NCBI GenBank assembly: GCA_035327585.1
Contig: DAOLDD010000010.1
Span: forward strand, 1 to 64,000
Length of the DNA stretch: 64,000 nucleotides
From: JAMLJG01 sp035327585
GTDB lineage: Bacteria; Verrucomicrobiota; Kiritimatiellia; CAIVKH01
Direction: 5' to 3'
Position 1 is the first letter of the stretch, and every line of letters begins with the position of its first letter. A program made the translations under genes and the position numbers. Of the stretch, positions 33,513-42,878 are shown piece by piece. The notes below the pieces were generated by a model. The model saw only the letters and a program-made list of their open reading frames with translations. It was not told the DNA's origin and ran no database searches.

Positions 33513-34999
33513 GTCCGGTAGTTCGGCGCTTCCTTCGTGATGGTCACGTTGTGGGCGTGACCTTCGCTGGCACCGGCGCCGGTGATGCGCACGAAGCGCG
33601 CCCGCGCGCGCAGCTCATCGATGGTGCGGCACCCGCAGAAGCCCATCGCGGAACGTACGCCGCCGCAGAATTGCGTGAGCACCTGTTTGACCGTGCCGGC
33701 GAACGGCACCATGCCTTCAATGCCCTGCGGCACGAGTTCATCCGCCGGCGCGTCAGCCAGCCCGTAACGCTCGCGGCTGCCTTTGTTGGCCTGCATGGCG
33801 CCGAGGCTGCCCATGCCGCGGTACACGACGAACTGGCGGCCCTGGTAGAGGATCTTCTCGCCGGGGCTCTCCTCGGTTCCCGCGAGACGCGAGCCCATCA
33901 TCACCGTATTCGCGCCCGCGACAAGCGCCTTCGTGACGTCGCCGGAATAGCGGATGCCGCCGTCGGCGATGACGGGGATCGATTCCTCCAGCGCGCTGAC
34001 CACGTTATAGATGGCGGTGATCTGCGGCACGCCGACGCCGGTGACGACGCGCGTGGTGCAGATGGAGCCGGGTCCGATGCCCACCTTCACCGCGTCCGCG
34101 CCGGCATCGCGCAGGGCGAGCGCCGCCTCCGCGGTGACGATATTCCCGGCGACGACATCGATGTGTTCATAGTGCTGTTTGATCCACCGCGTCATTTCGA
34201 GCACGCCCTTGGTATGGCCGTGCGCGGTGTCGATGACGAGCACGTCGACATGTTGCGCGGCCAGCGCGGCGACGCGTTCCTGGTCGGCGGGGCCGACCGC
34301 GGCGCCCACGCGCAGGCGGTATTGCGCGTCGCGGTTATAGAGGGGTTGGATGTTTTGGATGAGCGTGTTGACGTCGGCGAAGCTGTAGAGCCCGATCAGC
34401 TTCCCGTTCTCCACGAGCGGGAGTTTGCCGATCTTGTTTTTCACCATGACGTCGTACGCCTGCTGCAGGGTGGTGCCGCGCGCGGCGGTGATGAGGTCGG
34501 TTGTCATCACGTCGCGCACGCGAATCGAGCGGTCGCGCGCGAACTTGATGTCGGACGCGGTGAGGATGCCGACGAGGCGCCCGGCGTCGTCGAGGATGGG
34601 GAAGCCGCTGAACGTGTAGCCCTTCTGCTGGCGGGTGCGCTGGACTTCCTCGATGGTCTGGGTGTCCTGGAAGGTGACCGGCGCGGCGATGAGGCCGTTG
34701 AGGTGGTGCTTCACGTCGCGAACCAGCGCGGCCTGGCGCTCGGCGGACAGGTTCTTGTGTATGATGCCGATGCCGCCGAGCATCGCCATCGCGATGGCCA
34801 TGCGCGACTCGGTCACGGTGTCCATGGCGGAGCTCAACATGGGCATGTTGAGGTTGATGCGGCGGGTCAGGCGCGTCGAGAGGTCCGCATCGGCCGGGAG
34901 GAAGTCCGCGTAATCCGCGATGAGGGAGACGTCGTCGAAGGTGAGGGCTTCGTGCGGGAAGGCCCGCATAAACTGGTCGAGATGGGCATTGAGGCTCAT
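33509..34999 (-). CDS. guaB: Inosine-5'-monophosphate dehydrogenase
   Basis: The enzyme oxidises IMP to XMP, the first committed step to GMP. The 496-residue protein has a TIM barrel interrupted by two CBS domains (about residues 100-220), the active-site loop GIGPGSICTTRVVTG with the catalytic Cys, and the flap region YRGMGSLGAM. ATG 34999 gives the family start MSLNAHLDQF with FDDVSLI following, and AAGGA lies upstream; the longer frame to 35050 adds unconserved residues. Confidence 0.96.
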   Translation of the reverse strand: MSLNAHLDQFMRAFPHEALTFDDVSLIADYADFLPADADLSTRLTRRINLNMPMLSSAMDTVTESRMAIAMAMLGGIGIIHKNLSAERQAALVRDVKHHLNGLIAAPVTFQDTQTIEEVQRTRQQKGYTFSGFPILDDAGRLVGILTASDIKFARDRSIRVRDVMTTDLITAARGTTLQQAYDVMVKNKIGKLPLVENGKLIGLYSFADVNTLIQNIQPLYNRDAQYRLRVGAAVGPADQERVAALAAQHVDVLVIDTAHGHTKGVLEMTRWIKQHYEHIDVVAGNIVTAEAALALRDAGADAVKVGIGPGSICTTRVVTGVGVPQITAIYNVVSALEESIPVIADGGIRYSGDVTKALVAGANTVMMGSRLAGTEESPGEKILYQGRQFVVYRGMGSLGAMQANKGSRERYGLADAPADELVPQGIEGMVPFAGTVKQVLTQFCGGVRSAMGFCGCRTIDELRARARFVRITGAGASEGHAHNVTITKEAPNYRT

Positions 35000-35103
35000 G
35001 TCATGTCCTTTTGCCCGCGGCAGGGTGCGGGGCTCCGCGGGCGGTGTCAATCGCGAATCGCGCGGGCACGCGCTTTAAATGCGGTGAATTTTCCACCACA
35101 AGG

Positions 35104-35133
35104 TTGACCTGCTTTCCGCGCCCATCGTATATT
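35104..35133 (+). promoter_or_regulatory. Predicted sigma70-type promoter of the pilus-like operon
   Basis: TTGACC (35104-35109) and TATATT (35128-35133) are spaced by 18 nt. This gives a leader of about 50 nt to the ATG at 35193, which has GGAGG 7 nt upstream. Confidence 0.6.
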
Positions 35134-35192
35134 GTCCCGAGTTTCGTCTTATGATTGCGACGGTTCAACATACGTGGAGACGGAGGATTGCC

Positions 35193-35792
35193 ATGCATAC
35201 TCTTGCCCGTACGCTGCTCCTGGTTCCCTTCGTTGCCGCGATCGCGTTGACTGCGGACACCGCGCGGGCGCAGGCCCCCGGCGCGCCCGCGACGCCGCTC
35301 GTCATCCGCAAGGTCGACGCCAAGCCGGTCAATTCGCCGGAGTATCAAATTCGAAACATTCCGATCACCCCGCGCGGTTTGCGGTGGTTGCAGGTCGTCG
35401 TCGACTACGAGGTTGCGCCGGAGTGGGTCGACGAGGCCACGTTCACCTATTATGTGTTGCTCAAGGCGAAGCGCGCCGAACCCGGGCGGTCGCCCTTTAC
35501 CCTCTTCAAGGGGGACATCACCTACGTGAACATCGCCCGCGGGCGGCGCAAGGCGGATATTTACATGCATCCCAGCACGCTCGCCCGCTTTGGCGATATT
35601 GAGCGGCTTGCGGTCGTCGTGAACGTGGGCGGGCGCATGGTGGCCCTCGACGGGCAGCCGACCGGGACGGCCGCGCAGCGGTGGTGGGAGCAACTGGCGC
35701 CGCAGGACGGCTATCTGCTGAACCGCATGCAGACGCCGTTCGCGATGGTGAATTCCGACGATTTCGAGGCCATCAAACCCGGACGCAACTAG
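35193..35792 (+). CDS. Amuc_1102-like exported protein of the pilus-like locus
   Basis: The 199-residue protein has a signal peptide (about residues 1-27, ending TARAQA) and one beta-rich domain of about 160 residues with the segment ITPRGLRWLQVVVDYEVAPE. By position and size it matches Amuc_1102 of Akkermansia, the outermost gene of its pilus-like cluster; Amuc_1102 is reported to have an immunoglobulin-like fold. Homology is inferred from locus order and layout, not from an alignment. ATG 35193 is chosen for GGAGG upstream and the signal peptide. Confidence 0.72.
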   Translation: MHTLARTLLLVPFVAAIALTADTARAQAPGAPATPLVIRKVDAKPVNSPEYQIRNIPITPRGLRWLQVVVDYEVAPEWVDEATFTYYVLLKAKRAEPGRSPFTLFKGDITYVNIARGRRKADIYMHPSTLARFGDIERLAVVVNVGGRMVALDGQPTGTAAQRWWEQLAPQDGYLLNRMQTPFAMVNSDDFEAIKPGRN

Positions 35793-35813
35793 CCCGGTCC
35801 CTTCGTTACACCC

Positions 35814-37487
35814 ATGCAGCGCATCCTCGCTCTTGATATCGGCGCCAGCAGCATCAAGCTGGGCGAATTCACCACGCTGAAGGATGGTTCACTGGAGTTG
35901 TTGAAGTTTGGCGTCGCGCCCCTGCTCGTCGACCCGCAGACCGACCAGGATCGCATCCCGCACGTCATCTCGACGATCAAGGAAATCATGCAGGAGCGCG
36001 GCATCAAGCCGGGCCCGGTCCTGCTGAGTGTTTCCGGCCAGTCGGTTTTCTCCCGCTTCGTGAAGCTGCCGCCGGTGGACAAGGAGAAGGTCTACCAGAT
36101 CATCCTGTACGAGGCGCAGCAGAACGTGCCTTTCCCGATCCAGGAGGTCGTCTGGGATTACCAGTTGATCGGACGCGGGGAAGGGGAGCTCGACGTGATG
36201 CTCGCGGCCATCAAGGCGGACATCATCGTCCAGTTGACCGACGCCGTGGACCAGGCCGGCCTCCAGGCCGACCTCGTCGACGTGGCGCCGATGGCCCTCT
36301 ACAACGCGGTTCGCTTCAACTACAGCGACGCCGCGGGATGCACGCTGGTCATCGATATCGGCGCGCGGTCGACCGACCTGATCTTCCTCGAAGAGGGCCG
36401 GGTGTTCATCCGCAGCGTGCCCGTTGCGGGCAACGCGATCACCCAGCAGATCATGCGTGAATTCGATCTCGGGTTTGAGGACGCCGAGGAGATGAAGCGC
36501 GCCCATGCGTTCGTGGCTTTCGGCGGCGCCTACGAGGAACCGAAGAGCGAGGTCGCCGACAAGGTGTCGAAAATCGTGCGCAACGTCATGACCCGCATGC
36601 ATGCGGAGATTGACCGCTCCATCAAGTTTTACCGCAGCCAGCAGAACGGTCAGGCGCCGTCCCTCGTATTGCTGACCGGCGGGACATCCGTCATCCCGTA
36701 CACCGACAGTTTTCTCAAGGACAAGTTGAAGGTGGACGTCGACTACCTCAACCCCTTCATTAATGTGCCGGTCAGCTCGACGATCGACGCCGAGGAGATT
36801 GGCCGCCACGCGCACCAGCTCCCGCAGCTCGTCGGGCTTGCGCTTCGCAAGGCGCATGCGTGCCCGATCGAGATCAACCTCCTGCCGCCGAAGGTCGTCC
36901 AGGAAAAGACCTTCCGTCGCAAACAGCCGCTGCTGATTGGCGCCGCCTTCGCGCTCGTGCTGGTGCTTGTGGTCTGGGCGCTCTATTACAAGCGCATGAC
37001 CGGGCTGGTCCAGGACCAGCTGTCCGACGTGAATACCCGCGTCCAGCAGTTGGAGCAGGTGGCCGGACCGTTGCGTGCCGCCGAGGCGCGGATCACGGCG
37101 CTGCAGGAACGCATCGCCGGCGTCGATGCCGTGGTGGCGCAGCGTACGGTGTGGTTGAACCTGCTCGCCGCGCTGCAGGCCGCGTTGCCGCCCGACCTTT
37201 TCCTGGTGAACGTCCAGCCGGTGCGAGTGCCCGCCCAGGATCCCAACCAGCCGGTCGCACCGGATGCGGCGCCGCCCGGGACGCTGGTTGGGCTGGAGAT
37301 CGAGGGCGTGGGGTATCTGGATAAAATCACGTCCGCCACGCCGATTCGCGACTTCCGCGACCGGCTGCGCGCCGCCGAGCTGTTCGACCCCGCCACGGAA
37401 ATCACCTGGTTGCCGACGCCCGCTTCCGATCAGTATGTGCGGCAATTCAAAATCGTCGTGAAGCTGAAGGAGCCGGGCCTGCCATGA
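35814..37487 (+). CDS. PilM-PilN fusion protein (Amuc_1101-like)
   Basis: PilM is an actin-like cytoplasmic ATPase and PilN its membrane partner in type IV pilus alignment complexes. In this 557-residue protein, about residues 1-345 are PilM/FtsA-like: phosphate 1 LDIGASSIKLGEF, phosphate 2 LVIDIGARSTDLIF and adenosine motif LLTGGTSVIPYT. Then comes the PilN entry motif EINLLPPK, a helix at about 373-395 (LLIGAAFALVLVLVVWALYY), a coiled-coil stretch and an alpha/beta domain like the end of PilN. Separate pilM and pilN genes are normal elsewhere. Its stop overlaps the next start (ATGA). Confidence 0.85.
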   Translation: MQRILALDIGASSIKLGEFTTLKDGSLELLKFGVAPLLVDPQTDQDRIPHVISTIKEIMQERGIKPGPVLLSVSGQSVFSRFVKLPPVDKEKVYQIILYEAQQNVPFPIQEVVWDYQLIGRGEGELDVMLAAIKADIIVQLTDAVDQAGLQADLVDVAPMALYNAVRFNYSDAAGCTLVIDIGARSTDLIFLEEGRVFIRSVPVAGNAITQQIMREFDLGFEDAEEMKRAHAFVAFGGAYEEPKSEVADKVSKIVRNVMTRMHAEIDRSIKFYRSQQNGQAPSLVLLTGGTSVIPYTDSFLKDKLKVDVDYLNPFINVPVSSTIDAEEIGRHAHQLPQLVGLALRKAHACPIEINLLPPKVVQEKTFRRKQPLLIGAAFALVLVLVVWALYYKRMTGLVQDQLSDVNTRVQQLEQVAGPLRAAEARITALQERIAGVDAVVAQRTVWLNLLAALQAALPPDLFLVNVQPVRVPAQDPNQPVAPDAAPPGTLVGLEIEGVGYLDKITSATPIRDFRDRLRAAELFDPATEITWLPTPASDQYVRQFKIVVKLKEPGLP

Positions 37488-38440
37488 ACTGGCGCAAGCA
37501 TATGGTCCTCCTGGTGGGTGGCGGCATCGCGCTGATCCTGCTGATTGTGGCGCTGGTGTTCCTCTTCCGGGCCCGTGGAAACTTCGAGCGAAAGAACGAC
37601 GAACTGGCCCAGTCGTTGCGGAAGCTTGAATCGCTGACCCGACGCAATCCCTTCCCCTCGCCGGCGAACATCCAGGTCCTTGAGGCGAACCTGGCCGCGA
37701 TTCGTGACGCGGCGGGTGATCTGCAGGAGACGCTGGCCAAGGGACAGGTGTCGCCGGACCCCATTGAGGCCGCCCAATTCGCGCCGCTGCTGGAACAGTC
37801 CAGCAAACGGCTGGTGGCGCGCGCCGGCGAACTCGGCATCACCATGCCGGACCGCTTCAGCCTGGGCCTCGACCGGTATGCGGCCGGCGAATTGCCCTCC
37901 CGCCAGGCGATTCCCCGCCTCGTCACCCAGCTCAAGACCATGGAGGCCCTCTGCGGCATTCTGTTCCAGGCGCGCATCCACACACTGATGGGCATCGAGC
38001 GTGAGCCGTTTGAGCTCGCAGCCCAACCCGAACAGGAAGAGTTCACCGGCATGCGGCGGCGCGCGACGGTTCAGGAACCCACCGTCAGTCAGCGCGCCGC
38101 GATTGTTCCCAAGTCGGCGGAAAATCCGCTGTATGAAGTCGAGCGCGTAACGATCACCGTTTTGGCGCGCGATGCCGCCGTGTGGGACGTGCTGAATCTG
38201 ATGGCCTCATCCCCGCTGGTCGCGTCCGTCGTGGATGTACAACTCGTGAACACGCTGGCGGATCAACTGGGCAAGGCCCAGCCCGTCGCGGCCATTGAAG
38301 CGGACAAGGCGCCGGCGGGTGTGCCGCTGCGCTATCCCACGCACGAGGAGCGCATCGTGGCCGGTCGCGAACTGGTGCGCGCCACGATTCTCGTCGACGT
38401 CTACCGGTTCGTACAGGACATCAAGGAGGACGCGCCATGA
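37484..38440 (+). CDS. Amuc_1100-like pilus-associated protein
   Basis: The 318-residue protein has one N-terminal helix (about residues 8-28), then a long coiled-coil-prone segment and an alpha/beta part near 200-310 that resembles the PilO layout. Length, single anchor and locus position match Amuc_1100 of Akkermansia, the protein studied for effects on host cells. The start ATGAACTGGCG overlaps the preceding stop. It would be a periplasmic, inner-membrane-anchored component acting with the PilM-PilN fusion. Homology is inferred from gene order and architecture. Confidence 0.75.
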   Translation: MNWRKHMVLLVGGGIALILLIVALVFLFRARGNFERKNDELAQSLRKLESLTRRNPFPSPANIQVLEANLAAIRDAAGDLQETLAKGQVSPDPIEAAQFAPLLEQSSKRLVARAGELGITMPDRFSLGLDRYAAGELPSRQAIPRLVTQLKTMEALCGILFQARIHTLMGIEREPFELAAQPEQEEFTGMRRRATVQEPTVSQRAAIVPKSAENPLYEVERVTITVLARDAAVWDVLNLMASSPLVASVVDVQLVNTLADQLGKAQPVAAIEADKAPAGVPLRYPTHEERIVAGRELVRATILVDVYRFVQDIKEDAP

Positions 38441-39483
38441 AGGGTGGCGCTCAGCGGCCGGGCGGGTCCTGGCTTCAACAGAATTACGACAAGCTGGCGC
38501 TGGTCGTGGCCCTTGTGCTGCTGCTGGGGTCCGCCGTGTTGCTCGTCTTGCGCATCGGCGATCACCGCAAGGAATTCAATGCGAGGATCGGGCGCGAGGT
38601 GGGGCAGGAGGGCCAGACGGCGGAAGGCATCAACCTGGCGCCCGTCAGCAATTTATTCGCCCGCATTGCGGAACCCATCCAGGTGCCGCAGGCCAGCAAG
38701 CGGATGATGGTGGGTGACCTGCGCGTGGCGAGCATACCGGCCGGTGCGCCGATTCCCTTCGATGCCGCGATCGATCCATTCACCCGCGCGGAACAGCCGT
38801 CCGTTGATTTTGACCCGGACAGTGATGGAGATGGCATCCCCGACAGCATTGAGGTCAAGTGGGGCATGAATCCCTTCGATCCCAGCGATGCGCTGGCGGA
38901 TTTGGACGGCGACGGCTACAGCAACCTCGAGGAATTTCTTGCGGGAACCGATCCCCGCGACGCGAACAGCTTCCCGCCGCCGCACGCCAAACTTCGCCTC
39001 GTACGCACCATCACCAATCCGTTCCGATTCGTCTTCGCGGGCGTAAGCGGCGAGCGCTACCAGTTGAACACGCTGCGCGGCGACCGCACCTACTTCAAGG
39101 AACTCGGCGAAGAGGTTGAAGGTTTCAAGCTGGAGGCCTTCCGGGCGGATGCGCCGGGTGGCCCCACGCTCGTGCTCAAGCGCGGCACGGAAACCTATCG
39201 ACTCGTGCAAGGTCGCCAGATCAACGATGAGGCTCGCACCGCATTCCTCGTGTTTCTCGTCGACGGCAGCCGGTTCCGCGTCCGCGCGCGAGATCCCATC
39301 CGGCTGCGCGACGTGCAGTACAATGTCGTTGACATACGGGAAGACCGTATCGTAATACGCGATGCGCAGGACGGCAAACTTTCGACCATCGGACTGTTGA
39401 CACCCGAGGAGCGAAATCGATTGGTGGGCGGCGCGGCCGCGCCAGTTGAAACGGATGCGTCGGCGTTCCCATTCCCACCGTAG
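38437..39483 (+). CDS. Amuc_1099-like protein with TSP3-type calcium-binding repeats
   Basis: The 348-residue protein has an N-terminal anchor (about residues 19-40) and, at about 126-180, Asp-rich repeats DPDSDGDGIPDSIE and ADLDGDGYSNLEEFLAGTDP of the thrombospondin type-3 kind. The C-terminal half (FRFVFAGVSGERYQLNT onward) is beta-rich. It is coupled to the preceding gene by ATGA and followed by the secretin gene, as expected for Amuc_1099. In type IV pilus terms it takes the place of a PilP-like link to the secretin; that role is inference. Confidence 0.7.
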   Translation: MKGGAQRPGGSWLQQNYDKLALVVALVLLLGSAVLLVLRIGDHRKEFNARIGREVGQEGQTAEGINLAPVSNLFARIAEPIQVPQASKRMMVGDLRVASIPAGAPIPFDAAIDPFTRAEQPSVDFDPDSDGDGIPDSIEVKWGMNPFDPSDALADLDGDGYSNLEEFLAGTDPRDANSFPPPHAKLRLVRTITNPFRFVFAGVSGERYQLNTLRGDRTYFKELGEEVEGFKLEAFRADAPGGPTLVLKRGTETYRLVQGRQINDEARTAFLVFLVDGSRFRVRARDPIRLRDVQYNVVDIREDRIVIRDAQDGKLSTIGLLTPEERNRLVGGAAAPVETDASAFPFPP

Positions 39484-39552
39484 GCAGCGGGGGGGTGGAG
39501 CCGTCGTCTCGCGGGTTTGGTATGCGTTTGAATAGCACGAAGGAGATTCTTC

Positions 39553-42500
39553 ATGAGCGGCAATAAGCGTCCCGGGATTTGGATGGTCGCAATCGTTCTC
39601 TGTACGTTGCTGGTTGCGCGTGCCCAGGACTTTGAATCGTTGCTTCAGGACTTGACGCTTCCTTCGCCGACCGCGCTGGCCGCGCAGGCCCAGTCAACGT
39701 CGCCCGCGGCCACCGCGCCCTTCGATGAAGTTGAGCCCGCCGCCGAAGCCGCGCCGGCGATGGATGATTTTTTTGGCGACGCGCAACCGGCGGATGCGCC
39801 GATGGACGGCGACCTGTTCGCGGCGGAAGCGGAAGTCGCACCCGAGCCCGCCGCTGAAGAAGCCCCTTCCGTTGAGCCGGAAATGAATCTCGCGGATGAC
39901 GCGTTTTTCATGGAGGCGGCGGAGACCGTGCCGGTGGAACAGCCAGCTGCGGTTGAAGAACCTGGCATGACCGAGCCGGAATTCTCGGAAGAGCTGGCCG
40001 AACCGCAACTCATGGAAGAGGCGGTTGAAGCGCCGGCACCGGAGCCGGTTGTCGATGCGACCGAGCCCGCGCCGCTTGATCCCGCGTTTGATGATTTCTT
40101 CGCGGAGCCCGCGCCTGCTCCCGTGGTCGAGCCAGCGCCCGCGCCGGAACCTGCCGCCGAGCCTGCGTTCAGCATGGACGAATTCTTCGGCGAGGACGCC
40201 CCTGCTGCGGAAGCCGTGGCGACAGTTGTCGCGCCGGATCCAGAACCCGTCGAGGGTGCGATGGAGGTCGAGGAGGATATGGTCGCAGGGGGAGACGCCC
40301 CGGCCGCGTTGAATCCCGAGATGGCTGGAATTGATCCCGCCCTGATCGCCCAGCAGGAAGAAGTGCGTCGCCAGGCGCGCGAGATGGAGGGCCGTCAAAG
40401 CGCCGCCAAGGGGCTCGCTGCGTTCAAAGAGGGACGCACGGAGGAGGCCATTGCAGCTCTCTCTGATGCACGCGAAAAAATTCCGGAACGCGCCGCCACG
40501 CGGGACCTGCTCAAGGAGGTCAACGCCGCCCTGCCTCAAGCCTATCTGCGCAAGTCCGAAGCCGCTTTGGGTCGCGGCGATTTGCGCACCTCCCGCGAAG
40601 CGCTGGAGGCCGCCAAGTCCGTCGGGGCCGACGCCCGCCAGGTTTCCACCATGGATCGCCGGCTGGTCAGCGCGGAGAAACGCGACGCTGAATTGAAGGC
40701 GCGTCCCGTGCCCGTGAAGGATCGCCCCGAAATCGTAAATCGCGACAAGTCCGTGCAGGAACTCATCGTTGAAGGCCGCCAATATTTCAATGTGCGGGAC
40801 TACAACACCGCCGAGAAGCTTTTCGAGCAGGTGCTGACCAAGGATGAATACAACGTCGATGCCATGCGATTCCTGCGCCGCATCGACGAGGTCCGATTCA
40901 AGATCCGTTCCCAGGAGCGTGAGTCAACGGCGGCTGACCTGATGCAGCAGGTGCGCGATCGCTGGAATCCGCCCACCCGCACCGATACGGTGGCGCCTGA
41001 TGCGATCGTCAATCGCGGCGCGGTCGAAACGCAGACCGCCGCCCAGAAACTCCAGGAAAAGATGGCGAACATCATCATTCCCATCATCGATTTCCGTCAG
41101 GCCAACATCAACGACGTCATCAACTACCTGCGCGATGAGAGCGTCAAGGCGGACAAGGATGGCGTTGGCGTGAATATCATTCTGAATCCCAACGTCGTGA
41201 GCGGAGTTGCCGCCGCGCCGGCCCCGGCCCCGGTGGCCGCCCCGCCCGCGCAGGATGATTTTGGGTTCGGTGGGTTCGGCGATGATTTCGGCGGCGGGTT
41301 TGGCGCGGCTGAAGCCGCGCCTGCGCAGGACTTCTCCGCGCCCGCGGCTTCCGGCGTGCCCTCCATCACGCTGACGCTCCGCCGCATCTCGCTGCTGGAC
41401 GCGATCAAGTTCATCACGGAGGTCGCGCGCCTGAAATTCCGCATTGAGGAAAACGTGGTGATGATCACGCCGGAAAATATGCCGAGCGGTCGCGTCGTCA
41501 CCCGCATGTATCCGGTGCAGCCTTCGATCCTGGACGTCATCATTGAGCGGGAGGCCACCGACCAGCAGCAGACCGGCTTCGTTGAAATCGGCGCCAAGAC
41601 CACCACATTCCGCAAGAGCGATGTGAAAGAATTCTTCGAAAAGACCGGCGTGCCGTTCCCCGTTGGCACTTCGATCACCTACAACCAGGCCATCAGCCAG
41701 TTGATCGTGGCGAATACCCCGGAAAATCTCGAGGTGTTCGAGCGAATTCTCTCCCGGTTGAACGTGGTTCCGAATCAGGTGGAGATCGAGGCCCGCTTTG
41801 TCGAGATTTCCCAGGACGACCTGGAGGAACTCGGGTTCCAATGGTTGCTGCGCGACAACTGGGAACTGGCCCAGCGCAACGGTGGCGGACCGTTTGGCGC
41901 CGCGACCGCCGAGCGCATCCAGGTCGACGCCAATTCGGCCATCGGCGGCTTCACCCGCGGCATGCGGTTCTTCGGCTCCTCCGCCGCGGGAATTGCGCCG
42001 GTCTCCGGCGCCGGATCGCTCGGAAGCATCGCGACCTTTTCGTCCATCCTGACGAACCCCGAGTTGTCGCTCGTCGTGAATGCGCTTTCGCAGCACGGCG
42101 GAACCGATCTGTTGTCGGCCCCGAAGGTCACCACCCGCAGCGGCGTCAATGCCCAGATCCAGGTCATCCGCGAAATTCTCTATCCGACGGAATTCCAGGC
42201 GGAGACCGCCCAGATCAACAATTCGGGCGACAGCCAGATCAACGTGGGCGACACCTTCCTCGTGGTGCCGCAGAACTTCGAGAAGCGTGAGACGGGCGTC
42301 ATCCTGAACGTGACGCCGACGGTCGGCCCCGATGGCTACACGATCGACCTCGTGCTTGCGCCTGAAGTCTCGGAACTCGTGGACTGGATCCAATACGGCG
42401 CGGTTGACCCGACCACCGGATTTCCCGCGTACAACATTCCGCAGCCCATTTTCGCCAGCCGCAACGTGACGACGAGCATCGTCATTTGGGACGGCCAGAC

Positions 42501-42732
42501 GGTGGTCATGGGCGGTTTGATCCGCGAGGATCTCGTTCGCGTGAAGGACAAGATTCCATTTCTCGGCGATATTCCGCTCATCGGCCGCCTGTTCCGCAAT
42601 GAAGGCCAGTTCAGCCAGAAAAAGAACCTGTTGATCTTCGTGACAGCCCGTCTCGTTGATCCGGCCGGCAAGCCCATCAATCGTGGCGATGCCCTGCCGG
42701 ACGTCGCGGAACCGGTTGCCAGCACGAATTAA
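39553..42732 (+). CDS. Amuc_1098-like secretin (type IV pilus outer-membrane channel)
   Basis: A 1059-residue outer-membrane secretin. A signal peptide (residues 1-24, ending LLVARA) is followed by an acidic Ala/Pro/Glu-rich stretch to about residue 255 with four DxFF-type motifs, a TPR-like helical region (about 275-460), an N1-type domain (IPIIDFRQANINDVINYLRD) split by a Gly/Ala/Pro loop at about 555-600, and the secretin domain. The latter shows GVILNVTPTVGPDGYTIDL, VVMGGLIRED and the C-terminal KIPFLGDIPLIGRLF motif. AAGGAG precedes the ATG. It closes the pilus-like operon. Confidence 0.9.
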   Translation: MSGNKRPGIWMVAIVLCTLLVARAQDFESLLQDLTLPSPTALAAQAQSTSPAATAPFDEVEPAAEAAPAMDDFFGDAQPADAPMDGDLFAAEAEVAPEPAAEEAPSVEPEMNLADDAFFMEAAETVPVEQPAAVEEPGMTEPEFSEELAEPQLMEEAVEAPAPEPVVDATEPAPLDPAFDDFFAEPAPAPVVEPAPAPEPAAEPAFSMDEFFGEDAPAAEAVATVVAPDPEPVEGAMEVEEDMVAGGDAPAALNPEMAGIDPALIAQQEEVRRQAREMEGRQSAAKGLAAFKEGRTEEAIAALSDAREKIPERAATRDLLKEVNAALPQAYLRKSEAALGRGDLRTSREALEAAKSVGADARQVSTMDRRLVSAEKRDAELKARPVPVKDRPEIVNRDKSVQELIVEGRQYFNVRDYNTAEKLFEQVLTKDEYNVDAMRFLRRIDEVRFKIRSQERESTAADLMQQVRDRWNPPTRTDTVAPDAIVNRGAVETQTAAQKLQEKMANIIIPIIDFRQANINDVINYLRDESVKADKDGVGVNIILNPNVVSGVAAAPAPAPVAAPPAQDDFGFGGFGDDFGGGFGAAEAAPAQDFSAPAASGVPSITLTLRRISLLDAIKFITEVARLKFRIEENVVMITPENMPSGRVVTRMYPVQPSILDVIIEREATDQQQTGFVEIGAKTTTFRKSDVKEFFEKTGVPFPVGTSITYNQAISQLIVANTPENLEVFERILSRLNVVPNQVEIEARFVEISQDDLEELGFQWLLRDNWELAQRNGGGPFGAATAERIQVDANSAIGGFTRGMRFFGSSAAGIAPVSGAGSLGSIATFSSILTNPELSLVVNALSQHGGTDLLSAPKVTTRSGVNAQIQVIREILYPTEFQAETAQINNSGDSQINVGDTFLVVPQNFEKRETGVILNVTPTVGPDGYTIDLVLAPEVSELVDWIQYGAVDPTTGFPAYNIPQPIFASRNVTTSIVIWDGQTVVMGGLIREDLVRVKDKIPFLGDIPLIGRLFRNEGQFSQKKNLLIFVTARLVDPAGKPINRGDALPDVAEPVASTN

Positions 42733-42804
42733 GTCTGCGTCCAGCCGCCCGGACTCGTCGAATCGAGAGCCGAATGGCCCTTGCCGATGTGTGAGGTGTG
42801 TCTC

Positions 42805-42823
42805 CCTCTCCCCGGGGGAGAGG
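42805..42823. repeat. CCTCTCCCC/GGGGAGAGG palindrome
   Basis: A perfect 9-bp inverted repeat with a single central G, 73 nt after the secretin stop. It resembles very common intergenic CCCTCTCC-type words in many genomes. There is no T tract, so it may end the transcript only with Rho or act as a stabilising hairpin. Confidence 0.65.
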
Positions 42824-42878
42824 ATGGAGTGGGGACTTCATTCGGTTCGCTTTTTCCACGTTCCCTTAAACCTCCCCC

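Noticed and set aside
42805..42823. Intrinsic terminator after the secretin gene
   Set aside because: The palindrome is strong but no T tract follows; it is listed as a repeat instead.
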